Of a stretch of DNA of 64,000 nucleotides, positions 54,930 through 64,000 are shown one piece after another. The DNA lies in NCBI GenBank assembly GCA_015178975.1, contig WHVD01000102.1, positions 251,001 through 315,000 on the forward strand. Reading direction: 5' to 3'. Positions within the stretch are counted from its first letter, which is position 1. Each line of letters starts with the position of its first letter. Below the pieces are notes generated by a model. The model was given only the letters and a program-made list of their open reading frames with translations. It searched no databases and was not told the DNA's origin. Source of the DNA: Hysterangium stoloniferum (lineage: Eukaryota > Basidiomycota > Agaricomycetes > Hysterangiales > Hysterangiaceae). The position numbers and the translations under genes were made by a program.

Positions 54930-56840
54930 CTGTAAAAATCATTGGTCCCCTCCTTAAGGTAGATGTCCCATCATCTAGTCATAGCCTCAGGTTTGCCATC
55001 AAGGCAGCCAAGCTGAAAATGAGTCGCAAGGTTGGGAATGAGAAAATATTCTGACTCTCAGACTTGCTGACAACAGGTGCATGGTCATTGTGATTGAAAG
55101 GTCTGAAGGAGGGAAAAAACATCTAAAGGGTTAGCATGCTGTTGACTTAACAAATCCACAAAGTTGTGATACTTCTCCAGGAGGCCATTTAGCTCAGCGG
55201 TTGCTTCTGCTTCTGAAGGGGTAGTTGCATGCACATAGGCACCAAACTGAGAGGTGTCCAAGGAGGACATATGAAGAGGGTGGCCAGTGGAGCTGCTGCA
55301 ACCCTGGCCAAAAACTAAAGAGGAGGAAATTGAGATGGCAGGAGTTTGGAAAGTCTGATGACCCAATACCCAGTCAATCAACAGATTGTTTTCAGGTGAG
55401 TCAGTTGTATCCAAGGATGACTGCACAAAATTGAAATCTCATGGTTGTCACATAAAAGTGAGCTAAATATTTCCACAAGGGAAATGGTAACCAAGAAGGG
55501 TATTGTTTCAGTGGGAACAACTGTTTTTGGTGCCATCAAGAGGTCTAAAGGGAATTGGGTTGACCAAAACAATGGGAGCCTGTGATTTACTTACACTGTC
55601 TCAGCCAGTGATATTAGTGGTTCTGAGGGCTTGTTATCTTTAGCAGAACAGGCCTTGGTATTGTTTAAAGGACATTATTTGCTATGTGACTGGGGGGTGC
55701 CTGTTAGGATCCTGTCATTCAGCCCCCCACAACCTTGTTTTGCCCTCACAACCCTCTGGCACTTTGTTATCAGCACCCCCAACCACAGTCTTGCTGCCTG
55801 CAGTACCCCAACACTTAGTTTACTATAGCTTTCCCCTTTCATCATTCTGTCCTGTCCCCATCCTAATGCCCTCCCATCACCCAATTGATGTGTAAACAAT
55901 ACTTTGCCACCTCATACCTTTTTATTGGACCTCTGCTCATCCAGTACACCTTCATATAAAGTTCCTACAATGTATGCTACTATTCTTCAGTTCAAATATC
56001 AATTTATATTACCCCCATGTAGGTTTCAGCCACTTTACTCCCTCTCTAATATCCTCAAAGACATTGTCGGCAACCCCCAGGCCTTTACCCTTATAACTCT
56101 TAGCATTTTGGCCCTCTGGTTTAAGTGTTGTCTTTAGTCTTTATCATACTATCTTCTCTGCTTCAAATACCAGAGTATCTTAACAATTCATATGAGGACA
56201 CAACACATAGATTGAAGCCAAGCTTCACCCATTTTATAGAGTCAGACCTCCCAACCAGTACAATCTCTCTTGTTGGCCCCCCTGACATAGAGCCCCCTTT
56301 GCCCTCTTGCTTAGATCTTAACAGTGCCACACCAAATTAAGAGGTTATTGTCCTTACACTGCTGCCTCAGCTGCTGGTAGCCTACCATCTGCCCAAGTTT
56401 GCTACTCATATCATCTTTGGGCTTGGTTGCAGAGGTGAGAGGCTTTAGAATTGTTAGAGGTTGAATTGGTCTTGGTTTTCTTTTTTTAATTCTTTGATGA
56501 GTTGTCACCATTGTCATTGTCATTGCCAGGTGATGATAATGCCTGTTTGTTGTCCTGGTTGCTTTTGTGGTTGACTTCAGCATGCCACTCCAAATATTGA
56601 GCATTGCATTTCTGAGCTTAGATTAACATATCAATGAGGGTGGTAGGCTTTCTGTGGCCTTGATAGATATCATCATGAAGATGAGATGGGAGACCAGACT
56701 AGATACATGTCAGAGGGCAGAATCACCCCAATCAACAAAGGTGGCAACACAGAGTTGCATGTAAATTGCAAGAAATATTCAGTAAGCTACTAACTGTGCT
56801 TCATCTTGATATTGGCCAAGGTACGTGTATGATTTCACTG
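54930..56840 (-). pseudogene. Chromovirus copy 2: gag, zinc knuckle, protease, RNase H remnants
   Basis: Minus order: gag core with V-D-W-G-D-S-A-L (about 56720), the D-N-N-L-x-x-x-C-G zinc knuckle at about 56340 interrupted by the solo LTR 55702-56323, the rest of the knuckle at about 55690, the protease region (55378-55572), and the I-D-W and E-K-Y-H-N-F-V-D linker (55085-55426). Then directly an RNase H tail (D-G-K-P-E-A-M-T-R, W-D-I-Y, about 54940-55045). Reverse transcriptase and integrase are deleted. Confidence 0.7.
55702..56323 (+). mobile_element. Solo LTR, family H, target-site duplication GTGCC
   Basis: 622 bp, TGTTAGGATCC to GATCTTAACA. GTGCC at 55697-55701 is repeated at 56324-56328. 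It is inserted in the gag zinc knuckle of chromovirus copy 2, antisense to it. The U5 core is at about 56190-56225. Confidence 0.92.
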
Positions 56841-58129
56841 AAATAGCCTGTCATAAGGCCAACATATACATATAGATGTATATATAGATCCACACAATAT
56901 CATACACATAATACAATGCAGTCTCAACTTCAACAACCAGCCTGACAAATTATCAACTGACAGAAGCAAAGTTATATTCACTTTATCATTTCTTCAGGGC
57001 ACCACCATGATTTGAACCTGCACTCAACAACCTTGATAATTATCAGCTCAGTTGGCTCAACAACTACTCATCCTTCATTATGGAGCTCAGACTTAAGTTT
57101 TCCCTACATCATGCTGTGGGCAATGTGGAAGCTACTGCAGCACACACCCCAAATCACTTTGTCTTAATTGGGTCCTTTCCTAAGATACCACACAATTTGT
57201 CTATGGGTCAAAAGCAGAATTTAAAAAAAAAACTTTGAACTCCACCTTAGGTACTCGGAACACCTGTAATAGTATATTCAAACACAACCTTGTCATTCCT
57301 GCTAAGAAGAAAGAAGTCAAACCTATGGCTGAAGCTGAATCTTCCACTCTTCAATCTCCATTCATGTTGTATGCTGCCAAAAGTACTGCTACTAAATGCA
57401 TTGACCAACTGGACAACTCCGGAGAATGACCTCAAATTAGTATTAATAATAGAAGTAATACATTGAAGTGGAGGAGGAGCTGAAGAGTCAGCCAATTCCC
57501 AAAGGCCATTATCCTCAAGAATTCCCTGTATGGTCTTCAGAGGATTTACCTGCTCTAGACTAAGGGGCATCTATGTTTATGTCATTATGATGATAACTTT
57601 TACCATTAAATCTACAAATGTATTACAAGATGAAACAATGGATGTAAAATACCAAAATATACATCTTTTCAAGATGTGAAATAAAGACTTTTATATAACA
57701 ACAAGAAATAGATAACATGACAAGGTGCCGCTAATAAAGTATGATATCCAAACATTTACATTTTGTATGATTTCCATCATCTAAAGTTGGAGAATTTATA
57801 TCATGTGTCCAGGAAGAAATGCAGTGACGCAGACCCAATGTGGGTACTGTGGGCCTCCATGCCAAGTGCAATACCCACTAAAACTCATTGGTGGCATTGT
57901 GGGATTTTAACCCACTACCTGAACAAGTGGTCAGCATAACGTGAGACCAGGATTGATGACATATGCCACTTAGCCATCGCACCCTTCTCTTGTTTGATAT
58001 GCACCTGACATGTCTGAGAAGATGTATTATGAGAAAAAGGAATGGATGGTAAAGACAAAGGATGCTTACCCTTCAATGTCAGAAGCAAGGACACCAATTA
58101 ACTGATGAAATGTTTCCATGTATTGTTGA
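56841..58129. repeat. Unclassified repeat-rich spacer
   Basis: 57134-57282 repeats 23520-23665. 56850-56900 also shares CATAAGGCCAAC with 23490. The minus frame 57247-57570 has no recognised domain. No LTR termini are found. A tRNA-like minus-strand sequence lies at 57880-58000. Confidence 0.45.
57880..58000 (-). ncRNA. tRNA-derived sequence (type II-like), doubtful
   Basis: The minus strand shows an A-box-like TGGCTAAGTGGC and, about 65 nt on, a perfect T stem GTGGG/CCCAC around TTAAAAT. The acceptor and anticodon stems pair poorly. It could be a decayed tRNA-Ser/Leu or a SINE head. Confidence 0.3.
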
Positions 58130-59940
58130 TTTCAGTCCAGCTCAGGCAAATGGCTTTGTGAAGGCTTTTATTCAGTTTTGGTCAACCATGGAAGGCAATA
58201 CATGAAATAATGAGGAATTAACTAAGGTAGCAAACTCACTTTTGAAAGGATGCTATCAGCATTTTCATACTGGCATCACTTGTCTCAAAAGGATTAGTGG
58301 TGTGATCCAGCCCCAGGTACAGGACACTTTTGAATCATATGCTCTAGGTTTGTTAGAGGCTATCAATGCAGAGGCCTTTAAAGCACATGCTGCAGCACTT
58401 ATACATGACTTTCCAGGTGTTAAAAACTGGATGGATTGGTGGTAGCAGGACAGAACTTCCCAAATGCTTTTTAAACCATTTTAAACCATGAAACAAGATC
58501 TCTGGGAGTGACTACCAGATACTACAAATGTTAAAGAAGCCATGCATTTTAGATGTTACAGTGGGCTTGGTCACAATCTAGGACTTATGGAAGGTCTAGA
58601 GAGATTATTTTCATTTGTGAATCTTCTAAAGATGCAGGGTATTTCTGAGCAATCAGGGATACCAGTGGCATATAGGACTATGAAACCTTGGACTGAGAAT
58701 GCTCATTGGTTAGGATGAACTAAAGTCCACTGAAATCCAACATCTAAAAGATTTCAAAATAATGGTTATCTACCAGATACTGCTAAGGCACTTAGCCTTG
58801 GTACCAAAGGCAAGAAAAAGAAATCTGTCCTTATTCCAGGATACCAATGGAAAGAAAACTCCTGTTGGTTGGATACTTCTTTTGAACTCATATACCAGGC
58901 AGTTGATCACCATTGGCAAGCATTATGTCAAACATTTTCACAACTGGATACTCAGTTATTACTCTCATTTTTATACCATATTTTCACAGAGCATTTAGTT
59001 ACTGTTGGTGATATATTCAATGGTCAAGAAAATATATTGATTTTTACCAAATGTGATCAATTATGTGAACAACTCCTTCAAAAGAGGTTTATCAAAGCAA
59101 TTAATGAGCCTGATGTTCTTATGGGTTGGTTTGAGAGGGCTATTCTCCTGCTTTGGATTACCTGTACACTGGGAAGGCTATTTCAGAGTTGAAGGCTGAA
59201 TCCCACTTGCCTTAAAAAACCATCTTATATTGTTTTCTGGAAATCCCTCTTCCATACAAATTGCCATGACACATTATTGGCTGCATATGGACCTAGACTC
59301 TGGTACAAGGAACAAGGATAAATGGATCCAAAGAGTACCTGCAACCCATTCAATGACTCTTCTTATGCTCAAACAGTCCTGCACCCAATTATCCCCCGAT
59401 GGCCCACCTTTTGAGGATCTTCCTAAACATACACAACTATTTCAAGACCTACTGAAGCACTCATGGCATATACAGCATAGCCAGGTACCACCTTTTCCCT
59501 GCTATAGATGTTGACAAAGAAGTCATTGGATTACTTAAACATGAAATATTTGAGACTTCAAAAGCAGCAGGGCCTGCCAGCTTTCAACAATGGGGATTGG
59601 ATGCAGGTAATCATCAGAATAAATGGAGTCCATATTCTTTTGTTCCCTACTCTTGGAATGAATGTGATATTCCTGAACCAGAGGAGACTGAATATCAGGT
59701 ATTTTACTATCAATTTCAAAATCTGGTATAGATTAATACTCATGCTTTCATATAGCATGGGCCATAATTTAGTGAAGGCAGTGAACCAGACACTCAAGAA
59801 TCTCATATTTTCCCTCTAAATAGACCAAAACCCTGACCAGCTCAGAAGAGCAAAGCAGAGGGAATGTGTGAGGAAGCTTTGTTTGAGAAGCAGTCTGAAA
59901 GAATAGTAAGAAAACAACCCAGATTGAATTATAAAGAGAC
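58130..59940 (+). pseudogene. Transposon-associated gene with USP-like cysteine box
   Basis: Pieces in several frames: 58242-58445 (F-H-T-G-I-T-C-L-K-R-I and D-F-P-G-V-K-N-W), 58500-58700, and 58830-59192 with Y-Q-W-K-E-N-S-C-W-L-D-T-S-F-E-L, which resembles the Cys box of ubiquitin-specific proteases. Further pieces run to about 59900. I associate this arrangement with large DNA transposons of mushrooms (MULE or KDZ type) from memory only. The class is uncertain, no terminal repeats were found, and it has many stops. Confidence 0.4.
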
Positions 59941-60244
59941 TTAAAGGTATGTATAAAATATTTTAATGCAAATAAACAGAGTTTCTGTATATATCATTTG
60001 CATTTTAAGAACATACAGTATAAAGTATTTCACACATAGTATTTGACATTTTTTAGAGCCTCTGTCATCCATAAGTAAAGTTGTTATTTCAATGTGCCAA
60101 AATAGAAAGGGAATGGTGGTTTTTTTGTAGAGAGGAGTAAGTTTGAATACAATGTGATGTAACACCATATTCAGATTGGATTGCAAATACTATTTCTACA
60201 TGTGTATATAGATAGAGGAGTTATTTTAATATGTAAGAGGTTAT

Positions 60245-60535
60245 TGTTAAGAACTGAAAACTGACTAATGTCGGTAGGCCAATGGGGACCAATCGGAAGG
60301 ACTTGGCTTCAGCTTATGTGCTCCGCCATCGCAAGTAACCATCGGGTGTCCTTAAATTTCAGATGGGCGAAGACTAGTCCTAAGGAGTACCTCTTGGTGA
60401 GTTACTGATTGGGACTGAAGGATAAGTTGAGTGTCAGGCCAAGGGGTCGGGGACCAAGAGTGGGCAAGCACATGTGAAGGCGGGGAGCGGAATACTTAGT
60501 GTAAAGTCAATGGAGATGTAAACAGATGTTCTGAG
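60245..60535 (-). mobile_element. LTR family A, truncated
   Basis: It starts TGTTAAGAACTG and follows the other A LTRs to CTGAG at 60535, then diverges. The U5 core is at about 60297-60330. Confidence 0.8.
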
Positions 60536-60587
60536 CATGCATTAATAGATACTTAAAATTGTTGATACAGAATAGAGTGGTGGGGTA

Positions 60588-60640
60588 GTGGGGAGGCTTG
60601 CCCCCCCACAGGTCACAGCCTTGTAATGGTTAATGAAGAT
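60588..60640. repeat. Inverted copy of the 23828-23880 block
   Basis: It contains GGGGAGGCTTGCCCCCCCAC followed by AGGTCACAGCCTTGTAATGG-like sequence, the reverse complement of 23820-23880 with changes. It may be the end of an unrecognised element. Confidence 0.55.
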
Positions 60641-60847
60641 AATCAATAAATATTAGTATTACAAAACATGCAGCATACTCACCAATACATTGCATTGAGC
60701 TACACATCATAAATTCTTGAAGCACTACAATTCATCCCATTATTTATTGGACAGCCTCAGGTAAAGTTCTTGTGTTTCTAAAAGCCACCCCAAATAGACT
60801 ATATTGAGTTGTTGGAGAGCCTTGGGTAAAGTTCTCATGTTTCTGGG

Positions 60848-60976
60848 GGCCTGTTAAGTTCCAAGGGTCTCGAGCCACAGAGTTTCCAGTAATATTCTGA
60901 ACACTTTCTGGGAATGTCCCATGGAGTCCCCAGGTAATAGTCCAGGGAGTTTCCAGGGATTAGTACAAGGAGTATC
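60848..60976 (-). mobile_element. F-type LTR start, truncated
   Basis: Matches 28295-28430 (ACTTTCTGGGAATGTCC and AGGGAGTTTC blocks) and ends at AGTATCAG, where the gypsy LTR follows. Confidence 0.75.
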
Positions 60977-61254
60977 AGCATATGTGATGTATCTAGTATA
61001 TATTCACGAATTTTCCCTTAATTTTCCAGAATTTATTTCAATTTATTTTATTCTATTTTATTTTATTTATTAATTCAAGAATTAGGCTATTTTCCTTTTA
61101 ACTTCGAATACTCAAAGCTTCGAATGACATCATATTATGTAATCGAAGCCTAGAGCGGTCGAAATATAAGTATAATAAAGCCGGGTTATCTGATTTCGAG
61201 AGACCGGGTTTTTATTATATTATATTAGTACATATATGCGCATTATTATCGCGC

Positions 61255-61300
61255 GATCACGTGACATCACGTGACGACGACGTCACGACGTGTTTACAAA
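61255..61300 (+). promoter_or_regulatory. CACGTG / CGTCA cluster in the LTR
   Basis: Two TCACGTGAC palindromes and two CGTCACGACGT-like sites lie within 45 bp, about 260 bp upstream of the TATA box. Such sites bind bHLH and bZIP factors. Function here is inferred. Confidence 0.45.
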
Positions 61301-61546
61301 TAGTCGCGAGTAGTTTTCGCAGCCGCCCGGCCGCGTTTATTTCCGTTTCGGCGCCACGGCTTATTTTGCTTCCACCCTCGGCCATCTCGGGTTTATTCTC
61401 TGACTCGACCGGTTCGGATCTTCGGTTCGGATCTTCGAGTCGGGTGATAGCTATGACATCATAGCGGAATTATAGAAACTTTTAGAAGCTTCCAATAATT
61501 TCCTAATTAGTTATTTAGCTATTATTAAGCAAAAATCTCTACATGT

Positions 61547-61560
61547 ATAAAAGGAGGCCT
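61547..61560 (+). promoter_or_regulatory. TATA box of the LTR promoter
   Basis: TATAAAAGGAGG, the only strong TATA in this LTR, placed between the presumed U3 and R. Confidence 0.6.
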
Positions 61561-62316
61561 AAATCACTGAATAAAGAACAACTACTTTACTACTATCAAC
61601 AGCACCAGCTCATAAGCTTATCTAATCATCCTAAGGACAAAAATAGCCTTAGTCTGATTTACTAACTGCAAGCACCTACACTTGCAGCATTTGAACTCTT
61701 TCTCAGCAACTCTTGAACTTAGCTAATTCATCTAAGTTCCCTCAGCTTCCCGGAAAACCTTTAGGCTTACTAATCACTTAAGTAAATCTAAATTCTCATT
61801 ACTGAAATCCCTGCCCGTTTAGGTTATTCAAGAGCCCATTTTAACAGCACAGTTAATCGATCTTTAAACAAACGCTTGGATATTCGACTCTCGGACAATC
61901 TCTCTATTTATAAATTATTTAACAGCTTGTTAAATCTTTATAAATAGTAAACTAAAAGGCTACAAGAAAGCGAAGGCTTACGACAAGTTTCCGCCAACTT
62001 ATTGCGCATACATTCAGCTCCCGAACCTTTATTCTCAAAGAGAACTTAACTTTCGTAGAGCACGTCACTACAAGTTCATCTGAATTTGTCAAGAGACCAA
62101 ACAAATATTGACTTTAGTTGTTTAAGCTTAATAGCGCAGCTAATTAATCTATCAGTATTTAAATTACTGGACCTTTATTTGTTTATTTCTTGAATCCCTT
62201 GCCGTGTCAACGCTTGTTAATTATTTGAGAGAGTAAATAGCCGGATACCTTACAAAATTGGTGGACGTTCTGGGAAATCTTGCTTTCAATCTATCGTTGC
62301 AGCAATCTTTCAGTAA

Positions 62317-64000
62317 TTCACTTATATTCTGGATCAAGGCTTTCATCCCGAACAACAAGAAATTAAATCAAGGTTAAATCAAGTGACTACCAAGTTACAA
62401 CAGCTTTCCTCGAATCAATACATTACTCCCTATATTCCTATAACACCCATTCCTCCTTCGAATACACCTACTCTACTACCACCTCTTAGTATTCGATACA
62501 CCTTCGGTAGGAGCCGCAACAATCCTATCATGTCAAAAACATCAAGTATACAACCCGAACGGGAGAGATCTATTTCTCCTAACAGACCCATTACCCCAAA
62601 AGCATTCCGCCATCTTAATGTCACCATTCCAGACAGTCCTGTCCTTAGCTTCTCTGGTACACCTCAAGAGCACCAACCGAGAAGTGACAGAGCAAGACCA
62701 GGTGATCTTACCCATCTCTATCCCAGCACAATCCAATTGAGGAGGTTGTATGAGCCTTCATTTGAGGATAAGGCTAGAAGAGATGTTATTCTAAAGATTG
62801 GTACTAAATATATTCCAAAAGAAGATAGGCTTCCTTCAATGCCTTTGCCAATTCCTGCAGAAAGGGTGGCAACCCATGCTCTCTATTTGATGAAGGACTT
62901 GTTAGTTGGAGTACCCAGTGAAGAGAATAGGAATTTACCTGCAGATCAGGCAGGCTATTACATTGACCCTGGCTGCTATGAGATACTGTCTGATATACTC
63001 CTTGAACATATTCAGACAGCTTCTCCACTATTAGAAGCCAAGGGCTTACCTATTCCAAATGTTCCTATCTGGGGACCAAATAATGATCCTCGTGAAGCTT
63101 GGGGCCAGGGTGATTTTGAAGTCATCTCAGTCCTTTACCGTGAGGAAGTGGAGAATACACTTGCCTATCTATATTCACATGATTCTCTGATGCCTATGGG
63201 AACGACTCAAGCACCACAGCCTGTGGCTTCCTCCCCCAGGATCAGATCTGAGGGGATTAGGCAAACACCCTCTCCATTACCAACCAGTGACCAACCTTTA
63301 GAAATCATTCACTCAACTCCGAAGCAGCTCACAAGCGAAATTAGATTTGAATTGCCACCTCCAGAGGCACCTTCAAATCACAAAAGTCAAGCTGCACAAG
63401 GAGATGAAGTTGATTCTAATATTATACAGCATGAAACCAAGCGAAGTGTACCCTTGTTTGAAGAACATGGATTTCAAGATGCTAAAAAGAAGGCATCTGA
63501 AGAACTATTCAGTCCACATTCAAGTATCACTTCACCATACAATGACTTGCCTGCATATATGTCAGAATCTAGGAGACTATCAGAGCTACTTCAAGATCCT
63601 CAAGAAAGAAGGACTATGGAGAAGAGGAGTTCATTGCCTCATACTCAAGTAGCTTCGGGAGATCCTCCTTACGAACATCCTAAAGAGCCCCCTGATCGAA
63701 ACAACAGTGGACATCATTTCCCTCATGACCCTGACAGAGATAGACGTACTTCATATCGGAGACCAATCAGGCCAAGTTTCTTTGAAAATCGAAATCTCCC
63801 TTATGGAGGAGGTCCTCCAGGTGGTGGAGATGATGACCCCTATGATCCAGGTGGTCCTAAAGACTTCAATAATCTGAACCGTGGAAAAGGCAAGCCACTT
63901 GACTCTACAAACTCTAAAGGCATTCAAGAAGCACATTTCGACTTGAAACTGAAACCCGAAATCATTCCTAAGTGGGATGGTGATCCTGATACATTGTCAA
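62317..64000 (+). CDS. Gypsy gag, intact so far (3' partial)
   Basis: The frame is open from the stop at 62314-62316 to the window end, 561 codons, with the first ATG at 62530. The product is proline/serine-rich and acidic in the first 450 residues, with a glycine-rich G-G-G-P-P-G-G-G-D-D-D stretch at about 63810. It then enters a conserved L-K-L-K-P-E-I-I-P-K-W-D-G-D segment at 63945, the usual start of the gypsy capsid domain. No damage is visible, so the element may be recently active. An upstream start in the leader, or a non-ATG start, cannot be excluded. Confidence 0.8.

Larger units (their letters stand above)
60983..62254 (+). mobile_element. 5' LTR of an intact-looking gypsy element
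   Basis: About 1272 bp from TGTGATGTATC to GGATACCTTACA. The ends form an imperfect inverted repeat of about 11 bp. Unlike its surroundings it keeps many CpGs. A TATA box lies at 61548, with the presumed start about 30 bp on. No matching LTR lies in the window, as the element continues to the right. Confidence 0.7.

Noticed and set aside
56995..57080. tRNA gene suggested by AGCTCAGTTGG and GATTTGAACC
   Set aside because: The A-box-like and B-box-like motifs are on opposite strands, so no tRNA can be formed.

Overview
This window looks like a transposon-rich stretch of a basidiomycete genome, probably Agaricomycetes (inference). The signs are short 50-70 bp introns in every host gene, DUF6533-type membrane proteins, a basidiomycete-style P450, and chromodomain-carrying Ty3/gypsy elements. 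No ribosomal RNA gene, CRISPR array or prokaryotic feature is present.

Layout. 1-724 is the 3' end of a LINE with its poly(A) tail. 853-2426 is a decayed pepsin-type protease. 4345-7190 holds two tandem-duplicated, decayed DUF6533 genes. 7372-30000 is almost solid transposon: a gag-only copia element split by two solo LTRs, further LTRs, a broken chromovirus (16640-23347), and a Tc1 element carrying a four-deep nest of LTR insertions. 30000-42800 is a quieter island with an intact P450 (31051-33420), an uncharacterised multi-exon gene and an intact MFS transporter (38592-41714). 42800-47505 has LTR pieces, a 439-bp near-perfect palindrome and a glucosamine-6-phosphate deaminase gene broken by a solo LTR. 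48065-60976 is again dense LTR debris, including a second chromovirus and an 852-bp miniature element. 60983-64000 is the 5' LTR and uninterrupted gag of the best-preserved gypsy element, which runs off the right edge.

LTR labels used here: A and E, long LTRs (650-820 bp); H, chromovirus copy-2 LTR (about 625 bp); B and C, copia-like LTRs (about 160-175 bp); D, non-coding element (206 bp); F and G, others. Strand is the sense strand of the element where it can be inferred.

Most noteworthy: (1) a family of miniature LTR elements whose LTRs contain a tRNA-like gene (52659-53510, with solo copies at 46235-46478 and 27382-27589), bounded by target-site duplications; (2) an antisense ORF with a coiled coil and a complete Zn(II)2Cys6 pattern between the chromodomain and the 3' LT R of a chromovirus, found again in a second copy; (3) a short U5 motif shared by thirteen otherwise different LTRs; (4) a primer site matching the anticodon half of initiator tRNA-Met shared by four copia-like elements.
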